Source: Diaporthe sp. PMI_573 (Eukaryota; Ascomycota; Sordariomycetes; Diaporthales; Diaporthaceae). From it: a stretch of DNA of 64,000 nt. Below the pieces are notes generated by a model. The model was not told where the DNA came from, searched no databases, and saw nothing but the letters and a program-made list of their open reading frames with translations. The position numbers were made by a program, and so were the translations under genes. The stretch is taken from the NCBI GenBank assembly GCA_021399435.1, contig JAJTUP010000030.1:1-64000 (forward strand). Reading direction: 5' to 3'. Of the stretch, positions 49,701 to 60,560 are shown piece after piece (positions within the stretch are counted from its first letter, which is position 1; each line of letters opens with the position of its first letter).

Positions 49701-51252
49701 GCATACCACTAAATAGAACTAGCCTATCAGCTTTAGGATAAAGAAATATCTACCCTATTTAAGAAAGGATATTTAAAAGACTTAATCTCCCGTTTTATCC
49801 TAAAAGCCTTAGAAGAGGACTCTCCTCAATACCCACTATTAACCCTAGCCAAGTATAAAAACCACCACAAATATCTATACTATAGAAACCACCTATATAT
49901 TCTAGATCTACCCAAGCTAAAAGCCAAGCTCCTAAACTCCTACCACAAATTACTAATTACTAGCTACCCTAGGTCTACGAGAACTTATAAGATCCTAGAC
50001 CATAAATACTACTAGCCCCAGATACTATATTTTATATAACATTAGGTTACAAACTATTACCAGTACCGCTAGGCTAAGCCAAACCAAGAGGCCCACCAAG
50101 GCCTACTAAAGCCCCTTCCTGTTTCTAAGCAAGCTTAGAGAAACATCTCAGTAGACTTTATTATATACCTACCCACCAGCTAGAGATATAATACTATTAT
50201 AGTCGTAATTAATTACCTTATTAAAATAAGACATTTTATTACCTATAAAGGAACGTGTAACTTTAAAGAAGCAGCTTGCCTATTTACTAAGTACGTCTAG
50301 AAGTTATATAACCTACTGATAATAATTATTTCTAACCAGGGCCCCTAGTTTGTCTCTAGATTCTAGAAATATATTATCCGCTATCTGAGAATCTCTACTA
50401 TGCTCTCCACTATATACTACCCGGAAACCGACAGACAGACAGAATATATAAACGCTATCTTAGAACAATACCTACGCCTATATATAGCATACCTGTAAGA
50501 CGACTAGTCTAACTGGCTTCTACTGGCTAAGTTTGCCTTAAATAATACCATCTCTAAAACCACCTCTATTATACCATTCTTTAGAAACTATAAATTCTAC
50601 CCACAACTAGGCTTCAAGCCCTCCCTACCCTCTAAGAAACCTACCATATATAATACTGAGAAACTTACTTCCCAAATGTAAGCAATTACTAAATATATGA
50701 GAAGATAGCTATCGCTTAGGCCCGTTATAGGGAGCAAGCAAACCACAAATATTACCTAGCCTACTAGTTTCGAGTTAACCAAGAGGTCTAGCTTAATACC
50801 TATAACATCAAGACTCTATATCTTATAAAGAAACTAGATTAGAAAAACTATAGCCTGTTCTAGATTAAGAAGATTATTAACCCTTAAGCCTATCACCTAG
50901 CCCTACCCAAGTCTATAAAAATTTACCCTATTTTTTACATCAGCCTATTATAGCCTGTTGCTAATAACCCGCTACCTACTTAGAGAAATAAACCCCTACT
51001 ACCTATTAAAGTAGACAGTCTACAAGAGTAGAAAGTCAAGGAGGTTCTGGATTCCTGATGGGATTGTCGCGGTCAGGGCCGTCCACGCCTAAAGTATACA
51101 GTTAAGTAGACTAGATACGACAAACCCGAAGAGGTACCCGCGTCATACCTAGAAAACGCTCAGAAAGTTATATATAACTTCTATAGGAGATACCTATACA
51201 AGCCTAGCCCCTAACAACCTCTCAGGAGTTTGGTCCTAGAGAGGGGGGGTAC

Positions 51253-51529
51253 TATTACAGTCCTGGCTCCCTACACTCGGTCCGCGGTAGACCAGGCTAG
51301 GGGGGATACCTAACCCAGAGGGTTAGGGTTTAATTACGTAAGCCGCCGGCTCGATAAAACTCTATACCCTGTCCTAATAGCTGTTTCGTAGCTCTTCAAG
51401 CTATGTCTTATTAATAGAGCCTGTGCCTACCAAGGATAGAGCCTATATATAGTAAATAGAAGACCTGCCTGATTATCCTGACTGCTCAATGTCCACCTGC
51501 CCGGGAACCGCCTACCTGCTATTGTGACA
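51253..51529 (+). repeat. 3' LTR of nested gypsy chromovirus
   Basis: 277 bp; retains more CpN cytosines than the 5' copy, so RIP hit the two ends unequally. Confidence 0.87.
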
Positions 51530-52398
51530 GTATAATTAATTTAAAGACTAAGTAATATAGAGAACAGGGGTTAAAATAATATACTAGATTTAGTAATATT
51601 TTATTCTAAGGGTTAGGGGTTAAGTAGGGCCAGATTACAGGGGGGTAAAAATCAGCTAAAATTTAGGTCTAGGTATACAAAAACTCTATAACTTTAACCC
51701 CTGTCAATACCCCTGTTACCATACCCTAACCCGGAAAAAGAATATACTATTATAAACTTCTTTGAGAGATCTATCACGTAATATAGGTTATAGGAATATA
51801 GTATTTTTATTTTATATTTTAAAATGCGTTTAAAAAGTTGTATACCTGTATACCTGATTTGTATACTAAACTGTCACAACTCTGCCTTTCATTAAAGGCA
51901 AATACTTGGTAGAGGAAGTTAAGGACTTTATGGAGATCGGTGATAAGGTTTGATATCTCGTTAAATAGAAAGGCTGGCCGGCTAAGAAAGACTAGACTTG
52001 GGAACCCTTCAAGTATTTTAAAGGCAAAGAAGCCCGATACCTTGTCGCCCTCTTCTATTAGCGTCAACCAAACAAGCCTCGGGACCCCTGGGCACCAAAA
52101 CATCTAGAAAGCCTCGAGGCCGAGCCTTAAGGAAAGGAGAGGTGGTGTTACACGGAGTGAATACGCGTAGTAAATACGCGCCGTAGTGGAGCGCGTTTAG
52201 GCAGCCAGCGGGTCCTGTGGGCCTGCTGGGCTATTTGGAGCCTCAGGCATCAAGACTTAATGGACTATATATGGCGAGAATCTAGCACTTGTATCCAGGG
52301 AGGATCCTGGGACCTCAAGGATCCCTTAGACCCCCTTAGAGATTATCGTTGAATACACACAAGCCCTACACACACTCTAGCCCTTGTAACACACACCT

Positions 52399-54112
52399 AC
52401 ATTAGGCTGCTCCAGATATGCAGCATCGACGAGCTTCGGGACGTGTCGGTCCACTGCAAGCTTACCTTGTGGGCCTTCGACGCCGCTCCGGCTTACATTG
52501 CGATATCGTACACCTGGGGGGACCAAAACCTACTTGAACCCATCCTCGTCGACGGTAAGACGATGGAGGCGCGTCAGAACTGTGGTTATGTCCTCAGGAA
52601 GGCATGGCGACTGAAGGGAAGCGGCTATATCTGGATCGATGCTATTTGCATTAACCAGATAGATAATAATGAGAAGAGCCATCAAGTCGCCATGATGGGC
52701 AGCGTATATCAAAAGGCTGTCCGGACTCTTGCTTGTGTTGGCCTGCACGAGAACGACAGTGAGTTCCTCTGTGCGATGCTACATAAGAAGTCGTCCTGGT
52801 GAGTCAAGATGCGTTAGATCCTCTGTTCTTTTCGTGGCACCGTTTGCGTCGGTCTCATATATGGGGATTATTCCTGTGTAATTCAACCAAGAAGAGGCTG
52901 CTCAAGGCTTTCAACTCGTTCCTCGGGAGACAATACTTTGGGCGTGTCTGGATCTACCAGGAGTCGTTTATTCAAGTATGCTGTGGGAACGAGAATTTCC
53001 AGATCTCAGCGCTCTGGCAACTTCATGGGGCTCTACGTATTTGGAAGAAGTTTTCACGCCTGATGTTGCGGTGTCCACGTGCGGATTTGGATGAGTATCG
53101 CGACCAGCTTCTCCGAACTTGGTTCTTGTTACAAGCCAGCCAGCAGATGGAACAACAGTCCAATGCCTAGCGTTATGACGGATGTTTCGACTTTGCAGTG
53201 TGAAGACCCACGTGACCGGGTTATGGTACTCTAGCGGTAATAGACTAGGAAGGCACGCAGCCAATCGAGCCAGATTACAGTATAGACAGATTTGATCTTG
53301 CTGTGGAGGTCTTGCGGAAGCTCAACAGATCATCAAACATTGACCTTCAACTGTGGCACACAATCGGCGTTGCGAAAAATCTTCTCCTAGCAGAAGAACC
53401 TTCCGACAAATTGAACGACACCATACAAGAGCGACTGCTGTTGAGCTCTGCTAACACCATGATCATCAGCCCGCGAAGGCATGATGAAGGCTTTGGTCAG
53501 GGTGCGATAACGGTTTGGGGGACTCGTCTGCTATTCAACGACGCGACCTGGACATTAAACCGAAACACCCAAACATCTGCTGCTGGTCGGCCAGGTTTGC
53601 GACGCCAAAGAGCTTCCGATTCTTACAAGCAGGACGTATCTCCTACAATCAAACAATGGTCAAAAGAATGTGCCTTAGATTCGGCCGAAGCCGATATTCT
53701 ATTGCCCCAAGACGCACAACGGAAGGACTAGCTGTTGGTCCCCACTATGTCTCGAGATTATGATGACAAGAACGAATATTATACTGGAGATTTCACCCCA
53801 GCGTTTCTAGCGAGGGAGAGTGGCAATCATCATGTTCGCATTTCAAACAAGGTGCTCATCTTCCCGCAGCGTCTCTGGCCAGCGAGTGGAGTGTGGGAGA
53901 GGTTTTGGGGAAACGACACAGAAAGTGTCAGGTATGAGGCCCACATTGATTCCAAGGATATCCTCTTGCTTGCCCACAGCTGTAATTGGATAAATAACGG
54001 CGAAGTTTCTGCAGCCAGCCGTGAAGCACGCAGGCAGTTGGCCGAGAAGTACTTTGAGACGAGGCTGTGCGGGGCGGAAAGCTGTCCGTACGCAGTACCT
54101 ATGGACTTCTAG
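52399..54112 (+). pseudogene. HET-domain (heterokaryon incompatibility) pseudogene
   Basis: The plus strand shows the HET signature in order: IAISYTWGD (about 52,500), YIWIDAICINQ (about 52,625), then RQYFGRVWIYQE (52,930-52,970), CEDPRDRV (53,199-53,222), YGTLAVID and PDYSIDRFDLAVEVL, and a C-terminal continuation to 54,112. The N-terminus has no ATG: a retrotransposon LTR ends at 52,391, eight bases before the first HET codons. The frame shifts near 52,800 and again at about 53,222 (one base missing in DRV-YGTL), and a TAG replaces the Trp codon in the D-W position at about 53,249. Such proteins trigger cell death on non-self recognition. This copy cannot be functional unless unrecognised introns bypass the lesions, which the DPRD/YGTL break makes unlikely. 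Confidence 0.8.
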
Positions 54113-55936
54113 ATCAACACGATATTGATTCCCGTGTGAGTGACTACGTCTGTGGGAAGGAGGACTGGGTCTGGCAATATGTGCGATATCTGGATACAAA
54201 GTGAACGTAGAACGCCAGAATCCAACCGAAGAAGGAGCCCTGAGACCAATCTTTGAACAGTACTTGAGACGTAGGGACTCCATATCCACCGTGCTGACCG
54301 CTCATTGACTGCCATAATTTTGGATTCGAGATATCTTTCTTTTATGGCTTTGGATCCTCAGTACTTGGATCGCTTGCTCTCTAAAACTCCGTCCACCAGT
54401 CAGAGAGACTTGTTGATAATGGACGTTAAAGTTCCTAATATCCGTGTAGTGGCGGCTGACGACGACCTAGGCTATATGATTTACGTTATTTTAAATACTC
54501 GTGTGGTTTCCGAAGAAACTAGAAATCAAGAAAATAGACCGCACCGTCTTACCCAGCGCGCTCGAAACCACATGACCCACAAAAGGGGATGAGGCCGGGA
54601 GTGAAAGCACGATGATTCTCCTTCAGATTTCAAAAAAGCCAACAATGCCAACGAGGCCTTGCTTGATGGCAGCTACAATAATGCAGAGCGAATGGGGTAC
54701 TGCTCCGGGGAGCTTCAGTCAACAACGAATCGCTGCATGGTGGAGCAAGACATTTTCGTCATCGCGCTAAGTGGATCGAGGCGGACGTGGGTATTTGTTT
54801 AGCAGCCACGCGTCGTCTTGGCCAAAGCTTGTCTTTGATAAAGTTGCTGACGAAATCAACGGGGGCAATTGGTCTGGTCCATGCCGAAAGCGGTCCACTG
54901 GAGATCGGGGCAGTGCTAACTGATATTGAGATCAAGCAAGCTTCTTTTCATGAAGTCCAAAATGCTCGATGTATGCATTCAGGTCTTGCCAACCTGGAGA
55001 TCTAGTTCAGCAACTTGGCTGACACAATTGTAGCATCTGAGTAAATGGGTGCACTGGCTGTATGAGCTTCTGTACAGAGTTATTTTCAGTGCTCTGCATA
55101 GCCCAAGCATTTCAGAGACGAAGCTTTCTCATCACTCAACAACACTAGCAATGGCTAGCCAAGAAAACAGCAGATTCGGCTTCTAGCAGACCTCTCAGCC
55201 CCGACATTTTTTCTTTTGTTCTCTGCATATATTCCAAACATATTAGTGGTACAGTGCAGCTTTGCAGAGACGCGGCCCCTCCGGTGGTCTAAATAATTGC
55301 GGCAAGAATGTGTTGTTGAACCGTATTCCCCAGATTATTTTAAGGGGCGAAGCCTCGAAACAAACGACCAGCGAACGCGCGTCCATTTCGTACCACCACT
55401 AGGCCAGCACCTAGTCAGTCATCCCAGACATTCCGATCGGCAAGCGGGAGGCATTCTCGAACCTGAACCAAGAACGGCAAAAAAAGCCCGGGAGGGTCCG
55501 TCAAGGTATTAGAATGCGAAAGCTTCTCATTGGCTGCGCCACTGATGCCTGTGATCTGTTCCTGGAGAAACCCCTACACACGGGACCCGGGCTGGCTGTG
55601 CATAGGAACTGGGTCTTGTGTTCAACCGCGATGTGGGGGGGCAACTCCGTCCTCAAGCCGCAAATAGGGACGCAATTAATTCGTCAGCGACCGGCGAACA
55701 GAAGCATGACATACTGTGGACAATAGGGGATAATTATTCACGCAATATCCATAAAGGGGACTACCAATCTACGACATCTGCCATGGACTGAAACATTTAA
55801 TAAACTGAAGCGGTCGTTTGCACTCGTCTGGCTTACCGTGTCTTGCATAGGGTCTCTCTTACCCAATTGAGTCCAATATTCTTTTCACAGTGTATTGTTA
55901 CCACATTCTTTTCATACAAGCCCCCATCCAGTCATC
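54113..55936. other. Intergenic; no gene supported
   Basis: Only short ORFs (for example 54,305-54,592 and 54,787-55,005), of unclear reality. The stretch at 54,600-55,000 has coding-like composition in patches, perhaps a decayed gene, but I recognise no motif. The last 150 bp should hold the promoter of the gene at 55,937. Confidence 0.4.
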
Positions 55937-57182
55937 ATGCGCAGTGCTCCTACAGTCACTCTCGCAGCATTTGCTGGGCGTGCTCTCGCTGACTCGCACA
56001 CCCTTTTCGCTGGTTTCTTTTCTGGCACCACTCTGGTGCGACTCGAGTTTGACGACTCGACCAATGCCTTGAGCCTCGTCGAGAACATCACTGCTCCGAA
56101 TACAAGTGGTCAGAAATGGATCGCCCTTGACGTATGATTAGCCAATCACTTACCTGGATACGAAAACTTGAAAGCTAATGTTCGATGTTCAGTCACGGAA
56201 GCAGAACCTGTACGTGGCTACGACTGGCTACGTCCAGGGATACACCATCGGAGACGATTTGAGTCTCACTTACGCGAACAATGTCTCCTTGTCTTCAGAC
56301 TGCCCTAACGCCAACTACATCTCGGTATCAAGGGTGTCCCCGTACACCGTCTTCGGAACCCCGTACAGCACCGGATGTTCCAGCCTGGCTATCTCTGTTG
56401 ATGATACCGGCGCACTGCAGAGCGTGATGGCCAATGCGACCTACGATTCTGGGTCTGGCGTCCACGGGAGTGATGTCAGCCCGGACGGCGACTTCTTCTA
56501 TTCGGCTGATGACATGGGCAATGGCGTTTGGGTTCACGCTGTAGACGAGACGGCCGGCACGGTCGAGGAGATTCAGCACCTCGATGCAGATGACGGAAGC
56601 GACCCCAGGCACCTGACTGTCCACCCCAACGGGAAATGGGTTTATGTTGTCTACGAGGCAGCTAGCTCCATTGCTGTGTACAGCCGGGACAACAGCACGG
56701 GAATGTTGACTTTCACAAACACCACCTACTCGCTGCTGCCTGATGGTAAGATTCTTCTCGCCCTCATCCAAGATCCCGCTCTGGTACTCATTTCATTAAC
56801 ATGCCGGACAGGATATACTAACTCCTCCTCATACTGGGCTGACGAGGTCCTCGTCTCGAGCAAGAACTCTACCTCGCCCAAGTACCTATACGCCGCCACC
56901 CGGTCGCGGACGACAGACATCCCCGGATACGTATCCGCCTTTTCGCTGGATGCCGACACAGGTGCCATCACGGAGCAGCTCTTCCTCCTGCCCACCACCA
57001 ACAGCGGCGGCTCCTCCAACTCTGTCGGCCCCGCCGGGTTCAGCGAGGAGTACTTCGTTATCCCCGACAGCGGGTCCAACTTCCTCGAGGTGTGGAAGAT
57101 GGCGGATGATGCAACGAGCGCGGCTGCAGTTGCTCACTTGGATCTTGAGAGTGGGCCTGCCAATGCTGTTTGGTACAGCTAA
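55937..57182 (+). CDS. Secreted lactonase-type seven-bladed beta-propeller (carboxy-cis,cis-muconate cyclase-like)
   Basis: Three exons, 55,937-56,131, 56,193-56,745 and 56,812-57,182, with introns of 61 and 66 bp (GTATGA...TTCAG; GTAAGA...GACAG), encode 372 residues. The second intron is a multiple of three without stops, so an unspliced reading would wrongly add 22 residues. The N-terminus is a short signal peptide (MRSAPTVTLAAFAGRALA). Propeller-type blocks include SRKQNLYVATTGYVQGY, GVHGSDVSPDGDFFYSADD and DPRHLTVHPNGKWVYVVYE, the pattern of the lactonase / carboxy-cis,cis-muconate cyclase family. Members cyclise or hydrolyse lactones; the secreted fungal forms are mostly uncharacterised. 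It lies about 0.6 kb from the RiPP locus but on the other strand; involvement is unproven. Confidence 0.85.
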
Positions 57183-57749
57183 ACGCTCATGTTGAAAGGC
57201 GATTCTGGCTGAGGAATATTCGGGAGCTGAGGCTGTCTACGTTGGGAATAGAGCCATTAGCTGATAGGGACTTGTAAACGAGAGGCCACACAAGGCTCTG
57301 GATATCCGAATACATTCTTCGCAAATAGTTACAGTCTCGCATCCTGCTTGATGTTGGATGAGGTGCCCTGTCAAATCCTCTTTTACTAACTATGTGAAAC
57401 TCAAGCCCAGTCCAGACCCCGTTGGCATCACAACCTTACAACGACACGAAATATGTATCAGAATCACCTGTGTGGATCGTGGATAGATCACGGCCATTGA
57501 ATGGATTTCACATGGGCATCATGGACTATAACTGGTTGTCTCTTGCGTACTTGCCATGTTGAATTCAATGATCTATTCAGACGGTATGCCTATCCAACGG
57601 TCAAGTTCCTCAAGTGCCTCACTGCTAAGCTGCACACATGCCATTGATTGATTGCAATTGGTGTCAAGAAACCACTGGTGCCGCTAGCCAACCCTCCTTT
57701 TCACGTATCAACAAACCGAACATGAAACTTTCGCTGGACGGCTATTCAG
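57183..57749. other. Intergenic between two convergent genes
   Basis: No ORF of note; should hold the 3' untranslated regions of the lactonase-like gene and of the small secreted gene. Confidence 0.5.
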
Positions 57750-57989
57750 TCAAACGGAAGAGGCCAAAGTCCCGTCGAAAGTGGCTCTAAGCCTCGTTCT
57801 CGGAGCGGATGGCGCAGTCTGCTGTGACTCATCACCACCGATAGCGTAGTCTGCCTCATCTTGTCGAATAGTGTAGTCCTCGTCTCGGCGGACGACATAG
57901 TCCTCATCACGGCGGATGACGTAGTCCTGAGTAGCCGGGGCAGCGTAGGTGGCGGCCGCCAACATGACGAGGGTGAAAGCGTACTCCAT
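57750..57989 (-). CDS. Small secreted protein with four D-Y-x-I/V repeats: putative second dikaritin-type precursor
   Basis: 79 residues, single exon, ATG at 57,989. A signal peptide (MEYAFTLVMLAAATYAAPA) is followed directly by four 8-9 residue units: DYVIRRDE, DYVVRRDE, DYTIRQDEA, DYAIGGDE. The first two carry RR, a possible kexin site; in the third and fourth this has become RQ and GG. Tyr-x-Ile/Val triads recall the cores of ustiloxin (YAIG) and phomopsin (YVIPID) precursors. A 26-residue tail rich in Ala/Thr/Arg follows. A TATA box lies about 120 bp upstream. It shares strand with the UstYa gene 0.5 kb away. It may be a diverged or decaying precursor paralogue, or an unrelated acidic secreted protein; the repeat is certain, the function inferred. 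Confidence 0.65.
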   Translation of the reverse strand: MEYAFTLVMLAAATYAAPATQDYVIRRDEDYVVRRDEDYTIRQDEADYAIGGDESQQTAPSAPRTRLRATFDGTLASSV

Positions 57990-58532
57990 TGTGGCTTATG
58001 TGATGAATGCAGAAGTTTGAGAGATCAAGTGTGCAGTATATTCAAGGAGGAGAATGATTGATGGATAACTATGGAACTGTCCTGATGAGCAGCGGATTCG
58101 GTGCTATCTTTATAGACAGCACTCGATGCTTTGTGTGACCACTCCCCAACTGCTTCTCAGAGCCTGTCATACCAAAGCTAGTCGTTGGGATATAGGTAAC
58201 ACAACTCGCTTAAATAGCCGATACACTAAAATAAATACGCACCGGTGCCAATATTAGCGAGAATTCGCTTTCTCTCTATTCGACTTTCGAGATAGAGTTC
58301 TCAGAAGCCCGTACTAGGATGAACGGCAATCCTGGGGCTGGAGGATTGTGAACCCTGGCTGCGGCAAACATGTCTCCTTGGAGTCTAGATTGCTTGTGCA
58401 TTGCTCCGCCAACTCGCTTGTTCCAATATCTCCGTCATGCACCTCGAGCAACTCGTCTCGACCTTGTAAGTCCAACGAAAGATTCCGTATACACTGGGCC
58501 CACAGGCCCGGCTGTTGCAGTCCACTGGTATT
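57990..58532. other. Intergenic between the small secreted gene and the UstYa gene
   Basis: Holds the promoter of the minus-strand gene ending at 57,750 and the 3' end of the UstYa-type gene. No further gene seen. Confidence 0.5.
58109..58114 (-). promoter_or_regulatory. TATA box of the small secreted gene
   Basis: TATAAA on the minus strand, about 120 bp before the ATG at 57,989; a normal distance for a strongly expressed fungal gene. Confidence 0.5.
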
Positions 58533-59714
58533 CTACTCTGCACCACGACAAAGTCTGGTTCCCAAATCTTCATATGTTCCATGTGGGCAGTGAGGCTCAA
58601 CCGCCGTAGTGCCGTTGTACCTCTCGTGCATCCATTCCCTTAGAGGCTCAAATGCCCTACACGTGTGCTTGACGTCCGACTCAACATACCCGTGACCTAG
58701 AAAGTTACTGTAGCGGGTTGGGACCAAGGTCATGTCCCCCGAGCACATAATGAACTGTCTGATCTGCTCAAAGCAGTGGTCTTATAGGGTACATGAATTA
58801 GCATGAAGCTCCATGCTTTCAACAGTGGGGATGACTTACCGCGGTGCACACGGTGTCGGTAGCTATTGTTTTCTGGGTAGTAGTCAGGATAGAATGCCTT
58901 TCGTAGACGATTGAGACAATGAAGTGTATGAAACATGTCAATGCTTTGGAAATAGACGAGTTAGCTTCAAAATGACCCAATTAGCAATGGAATGGAAGGG
59001 GAATGAAGGTACTATCTCCTTCCCTCACAGGTGCTGTCTTACCCAACGACATAACCACCTGCGTGATCGTTCCACAGCCATGATACGTCATCTCCATAAC
59101 GCTCCGAAAACGCGTTACGGGCCTCTTCATCTGTCGCAAGGAAGTATCGGCCTAGGCAGCGGTTAGACCGTCCCCAAATCGAATCTTCCATGCAGAAACG
59201 AAGCGAAGATGGGCTCACCCCAGGTTGCATCTTCCCAATTCTGGTCAATCTCAGGACTAGGTTCACCAATGTACTTGATTGAACCCGGATTGGGTATCCA
59301 GTACGTCCCGTTTTCGTCAAACACGGGACTCCCAGTGAAACGGATATTCTCAACTGCGATTTCCTTCTTTGCTGGTTCTGTGCATAATGGTGAGCCCGAG
59401 GACCGCTCATGTAGAGGGTGTGCACGTGAGGAATTACGCATACCGAAGTCTGTCGCCCATCCTGCTTCATACGTGCCCATAGCTGCAGTGGACGACGGGT
59501 AATTCACTGTCCTGAAATACAGGAACTCCGCTATCGAAATAAATGCAAATACAAGAGTGGTAATCCATGGAATGTAGGACCATCGTCTTTGCCGAGCTCG
59601 AGGCTGCGCTCTCTGGAGAAAGCTGTCCGACTCAGAGTCTCCGCTAGACTTTTCTTCTAGGGGCTGGTATGCTCTTGTTCCAAAGTGGCTTGCAAAGTCC
59701 TCCTTGCCAAACAT
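58533..59714 (-). CDS. UstYa-type (DUF3328) oxidase of RiPP biosynthesis
   Basis: Five exons, 59,444-59,714, 59,219-59,377, 59,043-59,151, 58,840-58,943 and 58,533-58,780, encode 296 residues. Introns of 66, 67, 99 and 59 bp have GTATGC, GTGAGC, GTAAGA and GTAAGT donors and keep phase throughout. Start ATG at 59,714. Type II membrane layout: an Arg-rich cytosolic stretch, then one transmembrane helix (about 47-67, WITTLVFAFISIAEFLYF), then a lumenal catalytic part. Family text is clear: FTGSPVF, YWIPNPGS, then HTLHC (185-189) and HRDHC (213-217), the two HxxHC motifs that define UstYa proteins. Known members install oxidative macrocycles on Tyr-containing cores of dikaritins (ustiloxin, phomopsin, asperipin) and related peptides. 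It lies between two repeat-bearing secreted proteins on the same strand. Only one UstYa gene is seen here; many pathways use two. Confidence 0.92.
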
Positions 59715-60560
59715 GATCGGTGAAATCAACTTATGCCTAGTATGATGTGGATGGAAGCAAATGGAAGTAGAGGTGTGCTGAGAGGATTCCAGGTGCGATG
59801 AGACACAAGGGGTGGAAAATGTGATTCGAGTCTTCTCCGGGAGGTAGAATTCACGACCAAACAACCTGTGGAACAGGAGCCTAGTGATGGGCAAAGGGCC
59901 GGCAGACTGAGTGACTGGGATGTGGGGGATGAAGATGCGGTACCTAGGTAAGGCCGAAACCTCTCCTGGCAGGAGATGTCCCGATATGGCAGGCCAATCA
60001 AGTCTATCAAAAGACTAGTCACATATACCCATCCTTCTACGCCGCAATCCTTCATTGCAAGCGAGTTTCATTCGGTCTGATACGGCTACTTCTAGTTGTG
60101 CTGACCGGCCGACCTAGCTTATCTCGTTAGTGCCACAAAAATGGATTGTAGCTGGAAGTAGTTGTGAAGTACACAGATCGACATCCATGCACGCTGAGTT
60201 GGCCGGCCACATCCCAAGCAAGACCAATTTGCCCAAATGCATTGTGCTCTCTTCCCGGCTTCCCGTTACGGCAATGCTGATCGAGAAAGACCTGGTATTT
60301 GCGCACGTCGCTCATGGGCCTCCAGTCAACTGTTGGTGACCACCTCCTTCCACGGCGCGGGGATCAGACTCTCCAGATAGAGATTTGGAGGAAAGCGAAC
60401 ATGAGATCGTGTCAAATTTGAAATTCATAGCTAACGATAGCGACAGACAGCGCCGTGATGGCTTGTTTTGGCTGCAATCGGGGACGCAGCCCTAGGAGTC
60501 AACATCCCTTGAGGGATTGTGTTCCAGCCCAGTGGCCAATGCTTGTTTGTGTTTTGTCAT
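59715..60560. other. Intergenic, 5' of the UstYa gene and 3' of the precursor gene
   Basis: No supported gene. The promoter of the UstYa-type gene should lie at 59,715-60,100; no clear TATA box was identified. Confidence 0.5.

Larger units (their letters stand above)
45310..51529 (+). mobile_element. Ty3/gypsy chromovirus, full length with two LTRs, inactive
   Basis: LTRs of equal length, 277 bp (45,310-45,586 and 51,253-51,529), TGTCACAGTCCTGG...ATTGTGACA in RIP variants. The target duplication is ATATA/GTATA (45,305-45,309, 51,530-51,534). The plus-strand interior reads Gag (45,600-46,900), RT (47,680-48,450, with [20 protein letters not shown] block and active site YLDNILIYS at 48,243-48,269), RNase H ending with YYPGKQGTK-type text (48,990-49,080), integrase (49,860-50,600) and a chromodomain-like tail, then a purine tract AGAGAGGGGGGGTAC. 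The second catalytic Asp of the RT YxDD box is Asn, a G-to-A change. Broken by repeat S copy 3 and by many TAG/TAA stops. Confidence 0.87.
45242..51884. mobile_element. hAT-type MITE, copy 2, split by a gypsy element
   Basis: Left part 45,242-45,309 (CAAAGTATTAACAAC, RIP form of the family end CAGAGTTGTGACAAC) and right part 51,530-51,884 (ending GTCACAACTCTG) together match copy 1 at 15,095-15,512. A perfect 8-bp duplication CCTTTCAT flanks the whole (45,234-45,241 and 51,885-51,892), proving that it inserted in the chromovirus before it was split. Confidence 0.87.
44709..52391 (+). mobile_element. Chromovirus (Ty3/gypsy) 3' fragment, split by nested insertions
   Basis: The outer segments 44,709-45,241 and 51,885-52,391 belong to one element. 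The first reads as the C-terminal part of gypsy integrase (AEFIYNN...FYANYSYH, then FYISLIKPYR). The second continues with a chromodomain (YLVEEVKDFMEIGDKV, KGWPAKKD, TWEP) and ends in a purine tract (AAGGAAAGGAGAGGTGG) and a 3' LTR of 246 bp (52,146-52,391, TGTTACACGG...CTTGTAACA). Between them lies a hAT-type MITE that itself contains a complete gypsy element. The 5' part is missing beyond repeat S copy 2. Confidence 0.75.

Noticed and set aside
54305..55005. ORFs at 54,305-54,592 and 54,787-55,005
   Set aside because: Short, no motif, and no splice structure joining them; perhaps decayed coding but not supportable.
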